Source of the DNA: Savagea sp.
GTDB taxonomy: Bacteria > Bacillota > Bacilli > Bacillales_A > Planococcaceae
Reading direction: 5' to 3'
DNA: 6,688 nt
Assembly: GCA_030146155.1 (NCBI GenBank)
Contig: JASLCF010000080.1
Location: 1-6,688, forward strand
This document shows positions 1-6,157 of this stretch, in pieces. A program made the translations under genes and the position numbers. Positions within the stretch are counted from its first letter, which is position 1. Each line of letters begins with the position of its first letter. The notes beneath the pieces were generated by a model, which was given only the letters and a program-made list of their open reading frames with translations, was not told the origin of the DNA and did no database searches.

Positions 1-805
1 TCGCATCTACTAAATGAGAAGAAGATACGAAATCAAACCCACTGTTTTCACTTAGGCGTTCAGCCACAATTTGAATATAAGCAGGGTCGGCATTTAATCC
101 AGTCCCTACCGCAGTCGCTCCCATGTTAATCTCATATAAATACTTGCGTGAATAATGAATACGTTCGATGTCGCGTTTGAACACGCGTGCATAAGCTTCA
201 AATTCTTGCCCTAATCGAATTGGAACGGCATCTTGTAAATGCGTACGGCCCATTTTGAGTACATCTCGGAATTGCTCTGCTTTTCGCATAAATGTCGTAT
301 ACAAACGATCCATTGTTTGTAATAATAAATCTAATTTTGACAACGTCGCAATATGGATTGCCGTTGGAAAAGCATCATTGGTTGATTGTGCCATGTTGAC
401 ATGCGTATTTGGACTAATTGTGTGATAGTCCCCTTTTTCAGCACCGATGATTTCTAACGCACGGTTGGCGATGACTTCATTGGCGTTCATATTGACTGAA
501 GTTCCTGCTCCCCCTTGAATCGGGTCTACTAAAAACTGATCGTGCCATTGTCCCGCAATGATTTCATCCGCCGCTTGGATAATCGCCTTCGCAATCGTTT
601 GATCTAACTCATCAATCGCTGCATTGGCCTCCGCTGCTGATTTTTTTACAATTGCAATGCCTTCGATTAAAGCTGTATTAATTCGGTACCCCGTAATTGG
701 AAAGTTTTCCACCGCTCGCATCGTTTGTACACCATAATAGGCGTCCTTTGGTACACGCTTCTCTCCTAAAAAATCACGTTCTACTCGAAATGCTGCTTCT
801 GCCAT
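1..805 (-). CDS. aspA: Aspartate ammonia-lyase (aspartase), N-terminal 268 residues, cut by window edge
   Basis: This enzyme reversibly deaminates L-aspartate to fumarate and ammonia in the cytoplasm, feeding aspartate carbon into the TCA cycle. I translated the frame by hand from the ATG at 805; it stays open to the left edge. Family landmarks visible: GVQT at residues 25-28, a GTSVNMNANEV block at 101-111 (the Thr of the first substrate-binding segment), STND at 141-144, and MGRTHLQDAVP at 185-195 with the His that contacts the substrate carboxylate. All sit one residue from their positions in Bacillus AspB. The flexible SS loop signature (GSSxMPxK), which carries the catalytic Ser near residue 318, lies beyond the edge, so roughly 200 of about 470 residues are missing here. 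The start is supported by an AGAAGGAA Shine-Dalgarno at 813-820, seven bases upstream. Fumarase is the main alternative in this superfamily, but the NMNANEV and DAVP details and the N-terminus favour aspartase. No break is seen in the visible part. Confidence 0.93.
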   Translation of the reverse strand, partial: MAEAAFRVERDFLGEKRVPKDAYYGVQTMRAVENFPITGYRINTALIEGIAIVKKSAAEANAAIDELDQTIAKAIIQAADEIIAGQWHDQFLVDPIQGGAGTSVNMNANEVIANRALEIIGAEKGDYHTISPNTHVNMAQSTNDAFPTAIHIATLSKLDLLLQTMDRLYTTFMRKAEQFRDVLKMGRTHLQDAVPIRLGQEFEAYARVFKRDIERIHYSRKYLYEINMGATAVGTGLNADPAYIQIVAERLSENSGFDFVSSSHLVDA

Positions 806-844
806 CTTGTCATTCCTTCTTTCCTATACTCTGTTGTTTCACAT

Positions 845-874
845 AGTATACACGAATTATCTGAACATTGGGAA
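845..874 (-). promoter_or_regulatory. Probable aspA promoter
   Basis: Read on the minus strand, a TATACT -10 box lies at 845-850, and a weak TTCCCA -35 box (4 of 6 matches) lies 18 bases upstream at 869-874. Transcription would start near 838, giving a leader of about 33 bases that includes the Shine-Dalgarno at 813-820. The -10 is convincing and the -35 is not. No intrinsic terminator is visible between the peptidase stop codon at 901 and this promoter, so read-through from upstream remains possible. Confidence 0.4.
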
Positions 875-900
875 TCCTTTTTTAAACGTTCATGAATTTG

Positions 901-2850
901 CTACAAATGTGTGATAAACCAATCCGTCAATGCTTGTAATCGCGTCTGACGTAAATTCGGTAAGCCTTGGCGAGATAAATTGTGATCGGATTGTGGGAAG
1001 CGAATAAATTTCACTTCCTTATTATGACGTTTAAGTGCGACATACAGTTGCTCTCCTTGTTCAATTGGGCAACGATGATCTTCTTCTGCATGTAAAATAA
1101 GGAGTGGCGTTTCAACTGCTTCCACATATTTTAAAGGTGAAATATCCCATAGTGCCTCAATATCATCATGTGACACTTTATGTTGCCATTCACTGAAGAA
1201 ATGACCAATATCAGACACCCCATTGAAACTGATCCAGTTACTAATTGAACGTTGTGTCGCTGCTGCTTTGAAACGATTCGTATGCGTCACAATCCAGTTC
1301 GTCATGAACCCACCATAACTTCCACCTGTCACACCGAGTCGTTGCTCGTCAATCCAATCATTATCTTTAAGGGCAAAATCTACCGCATTCATAATGTCTT
1401 CGTAATCAATCGTTCCATAATTTCCTCGTACTGCATCAACATGTTGTTGAGAGTAACTATGACTTCCTCTTGGATTTACATACAGTACACCGAACCCATT
1501 CGCCGCAAATACCTGCATTTCATGGAAAAATGTGCTGGCATACATGACATGAGGGCCTCCGTGTACATTGACAATCAGTGGGTAAGTTTTTCCTTCTTCA
1601 TAATTCGCTGGCTTCATTAACCAACCATGGATGAGCGCTTCATCAGAACTTTCGAAACGAATGACTTCTGCACGTACCAAATGAGTCTTCTTGACATATG
1701 CATCATTAAAGAAAGTGACTTGTTGACGTTCTCCTGTCGCAATGTCTAAGATAAATAATTCTCCTGGAAAATCCAGTTGACTGACACCAATGACAGCTGT
1801 TGTCCCGTCTTTCGTCACATCATACCCGTAGACATACTGCTCTTCTTCTGAAGCGGGGTAAATCGCTCCATCACTTGTCGCAATATAAATACGCACATCT
1901 CCATCTACAGACATTCTAAAATACAAATCATTGGCATTCGTCCATTTAACAGCCGGACCTGACGCACGTTGTAAAAAGTCAGAAATTGCATAGTCGCCGA
2001 CAGGGGCATCCATCATTTCTGTTACAGTTGTTAATTCATCCGTTGCCAGGGTGTAACGATAGAGTTCGCTATGTGTTGCGTTTGAAAATGTTCGAGTTGC
2101 TCCCACGAAAGCAATCTGTTGATCATCTGGAGAGAATACAGCTCCGTAATAAGCGCCTTCCCCATCAATGAGCACTTGTTGCTCTTTTGTACGTGTATTG
2201 TATACATATAAAGCACGGTCAAATGAACGATCTGGATCTTCTGCTTGGTCCATTGCCAAGACCAGCTGTTTACCATCTGAACTGACTGCTTCAGCTGTTA
2301 CTGAATAATCAGAATCAATGAGCAAGGTTGCTTTCTTTTCTGCCACATTCCATTCAAAAACCGCTTTGAGATGACGTTCAGGTACTAATCCAACTCCATC
2401 CGCTTTATAAGCTAAACGCTCAATCGTCACAGCTTGTGGAAATTCATGTTCTTCTTTTTTCTCATCTGTTTTATTTTTATTCAAATAAATTGTTGTTTCA
2501 TCATTGCCCCAGAAATAACTATCCACACCTTGTTCAAAAGATGTCCATTGCTCTGCTTCACCACCTGTTAAACGTAAAGCATGTAATTGATTACTTCCTG
2601 AACGTGAGGATAAGAACGTAATGAAAGTATCTGACGGTGACCACTGAATCATAGCGATTTTTTCAGTTCCTTGCGTTAAACGATATTGCTCTTTTCCGTC
2701 TAATGAACTGACATAAAGTACATCCTCATAACGATTCTTTTCTTTGTTTATGGTTGTCGTCATAAAAGCAAATCGACGGCCATCATTTGAAAAGACAGGA
2801 TTGGTCACACTCACTAATTGAAATAAATCTTCTTTTTGTACAAGTTGCAT
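901..2850 (-). CDS. yuxL: S9 family peptidase, YuxL-type prolyl oligopeptidase/acylaminoacyl-peptidase (649 aa)
   Basis: This is a cytoplasmic serine peptidase expected to cut short peptides or release N-acylated residues; the true substrate of YuxL-type enzymes is not established. Residues 1 to about 380 form a WD40-like beta-propeller, with repeated FSxDGRRFAF, WSPSDTFITFLSS and FSPDDQQIAFVG blade motifs. The alpha/beta hydrolase domain follows. It has HGGPH at 430-434 and NPRGS at 459-463 (oxyanion-hole region). The nucleophile is Ser511 in GGSYGGF, with Asp591 in HAEEDHR and His623 in SDHNLS, so the triad is complete. There is no signal peptide or membrane segment. The frame is open back to 2967, overlapping the kinase gene, but the ATG at 2850 is the better start. 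It has an excellent Shine-Dalgarno, the family motif region begins right after it, and a promoter lies inside the longer reading frame. The length fits the family's usual 650 or so residues. The gene stands alone between a kinase and aspA, with no peptide transporter nearby to suggest a role. Confidence 0.9.
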   Translation of the reverse strand: MQLVQKEDLFQLVSVTNPVFSNDGRRFAFMTTTINKEKNRYEDVLYVSSLDGKEQYRLTQGTEKIAMIQWSPSDTFITFLSSRSGSNQLHALRLTGGEAEQWTSFEQGVDSYFWGNDETTIYLNKNKTDEKKEEHEFPQAVTIERLAYKADGVGLVPERHLKAVFEWNVAEKKATLLIDSDYSVTAEAVSSDGKQLVLAMDQAEDPDRSFDRALYVYNTRTKEQQVLIDGEGAYYGAVFSPDDQQIAFVGATRTFSNATHSELYRYTLATDELTTVTEMMDAPVGDYAISDFLQRASGPAVKWTNANDLYFRMSVDGDVRIYIATSDGAIYPASEEEQYVYGYDVTKDGTTAVIGVSQLDFPGELFILDIATGERQQVTFFNDAYVKKTHLVRAEVIRFESSDEALIHGWLMKPANYEEGKTYPLIVNVHGGPHVMYASTFFHEMQVFAANGFGVLYVNPRGSHSYSQQHVDAVRGNYGTIDYEDIMNAVDFALKDNDWIDEQRLGVTGGSYGGFMTNWIVTHTNRFKAAATQRSISNWISFNGVSDIGHFFSEWQHKVSHDDIEALWDISPLKYVEAVETPLLILHAEEDHRCPIEQGEQLYVALKRHNKEVKFIRFPQSDHNLSRQGLPNLRQTRLQALTDWFITHL

Positions 2851-2856
2851 TAAAAG

Positions 2857-2866
2857 TTCCCCCTTT
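2857..2866 (-). promoter_or_regulatory. Shine-Dalgarno that fixes the yuxL start
   Basis: The minus strand reads AAAGGGGGAA here, with eight bases between the G-run and the ATG at 2850. The two upstream in-frame ATGs (at 2880 and 2967) have no comparable site, and the one at 2880 would leave a leader of only about six bases from the predicted promoter. This makes 2850 the start. Confidence 0.85.
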
Positions 2867-2892
2867 GATTCTTCTTTCATCTTGCTTTCTCT

Positions 2893-2921
2893 ATTATAAC
2901 GCTTTCCGAAATAATTGTTAG
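2893..2921 (-). promoter_or_regulatory. Promoter of yuxL
   Basis: On the minus strand a perfect TATAAT lies at 2893-2898. A CTAACA -35 box (4 of 6 matches to TTGACA) is at 2916-2921, with the optimal 17-base spacer. The predicted start point is near 2886, giving a leader of about 36 bases up to the ATG at 2850. The promoter sits entirely in the 80-base gap after the kinase stop at 2931. The peptidase can therefore be transcribed independently, although no terminator separates it from the kinase. Confidence 0.65.
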
Positions 2922-2930
2922 CTTCAGCTG

Positions 2931-4064
2931 CTATTTTTGTTGTGTTTTTACTAATTCTTCTATCCAACTTCTACTTAATTGTTTTAAATAGGGTGTAGGA
3001 TTCGTCATTGCTTGTTCCTCTGTCACTCCAAGCGATAAGATGCTGTGGCAACTTGTAAACCATTGAAGTAACTCCTTTTCCTCTTCAAGTTGTCCAGAAA
3101 AGAGGTGAATCGGAAGTTGATATTGTTTAGCTAAACGTGCTAATCCCATCGGTGCTTTTCCTTCTAGCGTTTGTGCATCACTTTTACCTTCTCCTGTAAT
3201 TAAATGATCTACATCTGCTAACCAATCTGTAGCTTCTAAATGTTGGAGTAACTCTTCTATCCCCGACGTGAGAGTTGCCGGTAAAAAAGCCATTAAACCA
3301 CCCGCTAATCCACCTGCCGCACCTGCTCCTGGGGTATTTGCTAGATGATGTCCTGTCGTTTGAGCGATGAGCTTTTCAAAATGCACCATCCCTTTTTCTA
3401 ATTGAGGCTTCATTGTCGGCGTTGCTCCTTTTTGCTCACTAAAAATAGCGGTTGCCCCCGTCGGACCGGTTAATGGATTCGTCACGTCTGTCGCAATCCG
3501 AAAAATCGATTGAGCAAGGGCTGGATGAAGTGTTTCACAGTGAATAGAGGCAATTTGAATTAACTGTTGTCCGCCTCTTTCAATCGGTGTACCTTGACTC
3601 GTAAGAAGCTCGAGGCCCAGAGCTTGTAGGGCTCCCGCTCCGCCGTCATTCGTTGCTGAACCGCCGACACCAATAATAAAAGAACGATAGCCTGCATCTA
3701 ACGCATGATGAATCAGTTGCCCCGTTCCAAAAGTCGAAGTCCTCAATGGGTTTCGTTCATCTAAAGGAGTTTGTTCTAGTCCAGAAGCTTTCGCCATTTC
3801 AATGACAACTGTTTTTCCATCCGCAAGTACACCATAAGAAGCCTGTACGATACGCCCACTCGCACTTTCGACGGCTACTGAGACTGCGTGTCCACCCACA
3901 TAGCGAAGGAAAGCCGCTTCAAATCCTTCTCCACCGTCTGCAATCGGCCTTTCTATACAATGGATATGAGGAGCTACTTCATGAATGCCTGCTGCTAATG
4001 CCTTCGCTACTTCTTGCGCACTTAAACTCCCCTTGAAACTATCCGGTGCAATGACAATTTTCAT
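2931..4064 (-). CDS. Glycerate 2-kinase, GarK/GlxK family (377 aa)
   Basis: This enzyme phosphorylates D-glycerate with ATP, giving 2-phosphoglycerate in the GarK/GlxK type, and so channels glycerate from glyoxylate, glucarate or serine-derived routes into glycolysis. It is cytoplasmic. The sequence is full length for the family (about 380 residues). It opens with the hallmark KIVIAPDSFKGS (PDSFKG at 7-12), followed by ADGGEG at 42-47, the glycine-rich GVGGSATNDGGAG at 132-144, DVTNPLTGPTGAT at 193-205, GAGAAGGLAGGLMAF at 246-260 and TGEGKSDAQTLEGK at 290-303. These blocks cover both lobes of the two-domain fold and none is damaged. The ATG at 4064 is preceded by an AAAGGGGGAG Shine-Dalgarno at 4071-4080 with six bases of spacing. 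No tartronate-semialdehyde reductase, glucarate dehydratase or permease lies beside it, so the source of glycerate is unclear. The symbol is left blank because glxK, garK and glxK-like names are used interchangeably. Confidence 0.93.
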   Translation of the reverse strand: MKIVIAPDSFKGSLSAQEVAKALAAGIHEVAPHIHCIERPIADGGEGFEAAFLRYVGGHAVSVAVESASGRIVQASYGVLADGKTVVIEMAKASGLEQTPLDERNPLRTSTFGTGQLIHHALDAGYRSFIIGVGGSATNDGGAGALQALGLELLTSQGTPIERGGQQLIQIASIHCETLHPALAQSIFRIATDVTNPLTGPTGATAIFSEQKGATPTMKPQLEKGMVHFEKLIAQTTGHHLANTPGAGAAGGLAGGLMAFLPATLTSGIEELLQHLEATDWLADVDHLITGEGKSDAQTLEGKAPMGLARLAKQYQLPIHLFSGQLEEEKELLQWFTSCHSILSLGVTEEQAMTNPTPYLKQLSRSWIEELVKTQQK

Positions 4065-4086
4065 CTCGTTCTCCCCCTTTGCACTG

Positions 4087-4114
4087 AATGTAACATATTC
4101 TTCTTTTGTTGCAA
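4087..4114 (-). promoter_or_regulatory. Weak candidate promoter of the glycerate kinase gene
   Basis: Between the lcfB terminator and the kinase start, the minus strand reads TTGCAA (4109-4114), a 16-base spacer, then TACATT (4087-4092) preceded by TGT, an extended -10 element. Each box matches consensus at 4 of 6 positions. The start point would fall near 4080, right at the Shine-Dalgarno, so the leader would be unusually short. An alternative pairing, TTTTCA (4116-4121) with TATGTT (4092-4097), overlaps the terminator tail. Some promoter is expected here because the terminator isolates the gene from lcfB, but which one is used is uncertain. Confidence 0.28.
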
Positions 4115-4117
4115 ATG

Positions 4118-4147
4118 AAAAAAGCTAACTCCCGAAGAAGTTAGCTT
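4118..4147 (-). terminator. Intrinsic terminator of lcfB
   Basis: On the minus strand, a perfect 9-bp stem (AAGCTAACT at 4122-4130 on the plus strand against AGTTAGCTT at 4139-4147) with an 8-base loop runs into six T residues (4118-4123, partly shared with the stem base). It begins 6 bases after the lcfB stop codon at 4153. The plus-strand reading has no T-run after the stem, so the terminator works in one direction only. It makes lcfB a monocistronic transcript. Confidence 0.88.
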
Positions 4148-4152
4148 GTGGA

Positions 4153-5703
4153 TTATTGTTGTTGTTTTAAAAAGGATTCTTTCAATGTGCGACGTAAAAT
4201 TTTACCTGTCGCATTTTTAGGCAATTCTTTTGAGAAGTGAACATCAGTAGGTACTTTATATTTCGCTAAATGCTGGGCACAAAATGCAATGATGCTTTCT
4301 TCATCTAGCTCACTATTTTCTTTCACAACGACATGAGCACTCACAGCTTCTCCAAAATTATCGTCTGGAATACCGATGACTGCACATTCGACCACATCCG
4401 GATGTTCATATAGTACTTCCTCTACTTCACGAGGATATACGTTAAATCCACCTACGATGATCATGTCTTTTTTACGATCGACAATGTAGAAATAACCATT
4501 CTCATCTTCTTTTGCCATATCTCCTGTATGCAACCAGCCATCAATCAATGCATGTTTTGTTTCATCAGGCATTTTGTAGTAGCCTTTCATAACGTTCGGG
4601 CCACGTACAATTAATTCACCAATTTCACCTTTCGGGACTTCATTGCCTTCAGGATCGATGACTTTATTTTCCACATTGACGATAGACATTCCGATTGAAC
4701 CTGGAATTCGTTCGCGGTCTAATGGGTTAAAACAAGTAACCGGTGATGCTTCTGATAAACCGTAGCCTTCAGAAATTCGCGTGTTGAATTTCTCCTCAAA
4801 GTTATGGAGTAAGGCAACGGGTAAAGAAGAGCCACCAGAAATAGAAAGACGGATGGAAGCATAGTCTTCTGCTGTTCCTCCTTCATATTGGTATAAGAAG
4901 TTATACATAGTTGGTACACCTGCAAATACTGTTGCTTTCGTTTGTCGAATCGTTTCGAACACGTCTTTTGGACTAAAGCGTGGCATTAAAATAATCGAAG
5001 CACCACGTAGTAAAGGGGCGTTGACAACGACTGTTAATGCGAACACGTGGAAAATTGGTAAGGTTGCAATGACACGATCTTTGTTTGACATATGTAAGTA
5101 TTCTCCAATATCACGTGCGTTGGAGTACATATTTTCGTGTGTTAACATCGCTCCTTTAGGTTGTCCTGATGTGCCAGATGTGTATAAGATGATAGCGTTT
5201 TCATCTTTGTCTAAAGGTTTGAGTGAAGTGACGGGTTCCCCTGATGTGATGAATTGTTTAAAGAGTTGTGGGGGTGTTGGTAACTTCATGCATTGCATGA
5301 CGGTGTCTTCTTCGGTTTCACATGCGATGATCAGTTCTACTTTCGGGAATAGTTGGTCTTTCTTTTCATAGAGTGGGAATAGTTGGTCGAGTCCCACGAT
5401 TACTTTGGCGTCACTGTTTTGGATGATGTAAGCAATTTCTCCTGCTGTGTAGATAGGGTTGACGGGTACGGCTACTGCTCCGATTCTCCAGCTTGCATAC
5501 AGTGAGATTAGGAAGTGTGGGGTGTTGCCAAGGAGTAGTGCGACATGGTCTCCTTCTTTTACGCCTTGTTTTTTTAGTGCGCCTGCGAATAGTGCGACGG
5601 ATTGTTCAAATTGTGCGTACGTTTGTTGTTGGCCCATGAAAGAATAGGCGATGGTTTCTGGTTCTTTTTTGGCGCGGTCGTACACGGATTGACTCAAATT
5701 CAT
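4153..5703 (-). CDS. lcfB: Long-chain fatty-acid--CoA ligase, LcfB/YhfL type (516 aa)
   Basis: This enzyme activates long-chain fatty acids to acyl-CoA through an acyl-adenylate (ATP to AMP plus pyrophosphate), the entry step of beta-oxidation. It is cytoplasmic or peripheral at the membrane. The ANL adenylation-domain motifs appear in order: P-loop YTSGTSGQPKG at 174-184, PIFHVF at about 216-221, EGYGLSEASPVTCF at 312-325, GWLHTGD near 389-395, the hinge segment YFYIVDRKKDMIIVGG from about 404, NVYPREVEEVL, and PKNATGKILRR at 495-505 with the catalytic Lys near 501. The length is normal. The sequence resembles B. subtilis LcfB (YhfL) more than LcfA as I recall them. A GTG nine bases upstream (5712) is in frame, but it lies inside the Shine-Dalgarno, so the ATG at 5703 is chosen. 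The gene is expressed alone from its own promoter and carries a TetR-type operator, which fits FadR control. Codon use in the first third differs from the remainder. Confidence 0.94.
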   Translation of the reverse strand: MNLSQSVYDRAKKEPETIAYSFMGQQQTYAQFEQSVALFAGALKKQGVKEGDHVALLLGNTPHFLISLYASWRIGAVAVPVNPIYTAGEIAYIIQNSDAKVIVGLDQLFPLYEKKDQLFPKVELIIACETEEDTVMQCMKLPTPPQLFKQFITSGEPVTSLKPLDKDENAIILYTSGTSGQPKGAMLTHENMYSNARDIGEYLHMSNKDRVIATLPIFHVFALTVVVNAPLLRGASIILMPRFSPKDVFETIRQTKATVFAGVPTMYNFLYQYEGGTAEDYASIRLSISGGSSLPVALLHNFEEKFNTRISEGYGLSEASPVTCFNPLDRERIPGSIGMSIVNVENKVIDPEGNEVPKGEIGELIVRGPNVMKGYYKMPDETKHALIDGWLHTGDMAKEDENGYFYIVDRKKDMIIVGGFNVYPREVEEVLYEHPDVVECAVIGIPDDNFGEAVSAHVVVKENSELDEESIIAFCAQHLAKYKVPTDVHFSKELPKNATGKILRRTLKESFLKQQQ

Positions 5704-5708
5704 TGTAT

Positions 5709-5718
5709 TCACCCTTTC
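5709..5718 (-). promoter_or_regulatory. Shine-Dalgarno that fixes the lcfB start
   Basis: The minus strand reads GAAAGGGTGA, with eight bases between the AGGG core and the ATG at 5703. The in-frame GTG at 5712 overlaps this site and would have no spacer, so it is unlikely to be used. Confidence 0.8.
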
Positions 5719-5726
5719 TTTTATTA

Positions 5727-5746
5727 AAATGAATGACCATTCATTT
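5727..5746 (-). promoter_or_regulatory. TetR-type operator palindrome, candidate FadR-like site of lcfB
   Basis: A perfect inverted repeat with 9-bp arms (AAATGAATG and CATTCATTT) surrounds a 2-base AC centre. It begins about 5 bases downstream of the predicted lcfB start point, a classic repressor position. In B. subtilis, lcfB belongs to the FadR regulon. The FadR consensus there uses the same TGAATG/CATTCA half-sites but, as I recall it, with a 6-base gap rather than 2. A fatty-acid (acyl-CoA responsive) TetR repressor is therefore likely, while the exact protein is inference. No regulator gene is in the window. Confidence 0.72.
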
Positions 5747-5757
5747 CTCTAGCATCT

Positions 5758-5786
5758 ATTATATCGGAAAAATGATTGAGTGACAA
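5758..5786 (-). promoter_or_regulatory. Promoter of lcfB
   Basis: The minus strand reads TTGTCA (5781-5786, 5 of 6 matches), a 17-base spacer, then a perfect TATAAT (5758-5763). The expected start point is near 5751, with the palindrome at 5727-5746 immediately downstream and the Shine-Dalgarno at 5709-5718. This is the strongest promoter visible in the window, so control most likely comes from repression. Confidence 0.85.
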
Positions 5787-5804
5787 CTGTTATTGGGTGG
5801 AAGC

Positions 5805-5882
5805 GTTTATTTGTAGGGTTTGGGTTGTTTTTTTGTGTTTGGTGGGTAGGGGTGTCGTTGGTTAGATTGTTTTTGAGGTAGA
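5805..5882 (+). other. G/T-rich tract with four G-runs upstream of the lcfB promoter
   Basis: These 78 bases contain a single C (5856) and only about eight A on the plus strand; the rest is G and T. G-runs lie at 5816-5818, 5822-5824, 5844-5846 and 5849-5852, so a quadruplex with loops of 3, 19 and 2 bases is conceivable. The tract begins about 19 bases upstream of the lcfB -35 box. No convincing gene overlaps it on either strand. What it does is unknown. Confidence 0.6.
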
Positions 5883-5930
5883 CTGTTAATATAGTCTGTT
5901 CGTGTATGACATTTGGTGCTAGCAGAGTAA

Positions 5931-5977
5931 TTGCTTTCCGTTTCGGCATACGCGTTCAGCAGGGCGGACGGCAATCC
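5931..5977 (-). repeat. Truncated copy C of a Bacillales-type structured repeat
   Basis: This segment matches the left end of the repeat at 6013-6157 in the same orientation. Both begin TTGCTTT, followed by CGTT, and both reach AGGGCGG after 30 (here) or 31 bases. Past the GGCGG block only a short further match (a GGCAATCC-like stretch) can be made out, and the other half of the element is missing. I read it as a decayed, broken copy. Its assignment rests on the internal alignment and on my memory of the family's TTTCCG...GGGCGG end. Confidence 0.5.
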
Positions 5978-6012
5978 TTATACTTTTTTTGAATGAAGTG
6001 TCGGCGATGAAT

Positions 6013-6157
6013 TTGCTTTGCGTTGCAGACTTATGCTTTCTGAAGGGCGGTCAGTTTTGCCTCCTCGTCAGGTGTTATAGGCATTGATGAAGTATAATTA
6101 TCCTGTGGGGTCAAAACCGCCCGCTGATCCTTCGAGAGTCAAAGTCTTCCACTCCAA
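6013..6157 (-). repeat. Copy A of a Bacillales-type structured repeat, about 145 bp
   Basis: Read on the minus strand it starts TTGGAGTGGAAGACTTTGAC and ends near GCAACGCAAAGCAA, the layout of the small structured repeats I recall as scattered between Bacillaceae genes. It can fold on itself: AGACTT 6027-6032 with AAGTCT 6142-6147; GAAGG 6042-6046 with CCTTC 6129-6133; GGGCGG...TTTTG 6045-6059 with CAAAACCGCCC 6112-6122 (one bulge; it competes with the previous helix for two bases); and CAGG 6069-6072 with CCTG 6102-6105. The apical part (about 6073-6101) is AT-rich and includes ATAATTAT. There is no transposase and no target duplication I can identify. It could be a non-autonomous mobile relic or a transcribed structured RNA. 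Confidence 0.6.

Noticed and set aside
1252..1620. 122-residue plus-strand open frame opposite the peptidase gene
   Set aside because: It is antisense to well-conserved hydrolase-domain codons, has no motif of its own and no ribosome-binding site. The shorter plus-strand frames opposite yuxL and lcfB were rejected on the same grounds.
2851..2930. Possible terminator between the kinase and peptidase genes
   Set aside because: No stable hairpin followed by a T-run could be drawn on the minus strand. Only promoter and ribosome-binding elements are supported here.
5880..5897. Small inverted repeat AGACT/AGTCT as a possible terminator
   Set aside because: The stem is only 5 bp with an 8-base loop, has no T-run on either strand, and is preceded by no gene.
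5749..5949. 66-residue minus-strand open frame upstream of lcfB (MPKRKAITLL...)
   Set aside because: It has no Shine-Dalgarno, covers the lcfB promoter and the G/T-rich tract, and its low-complexity N/T/P-rich sequence follows from that base bias. It also begins inside the truncated repeat copy.
6093..6098. Plus-strand TATAAT that could be a promoter
   Set aside because: No -35 element lies 16-18 bases upstream (AGGTGT region), and no gene follows on the plus strand. It lies in the AT-rich loop of repeat copy A.
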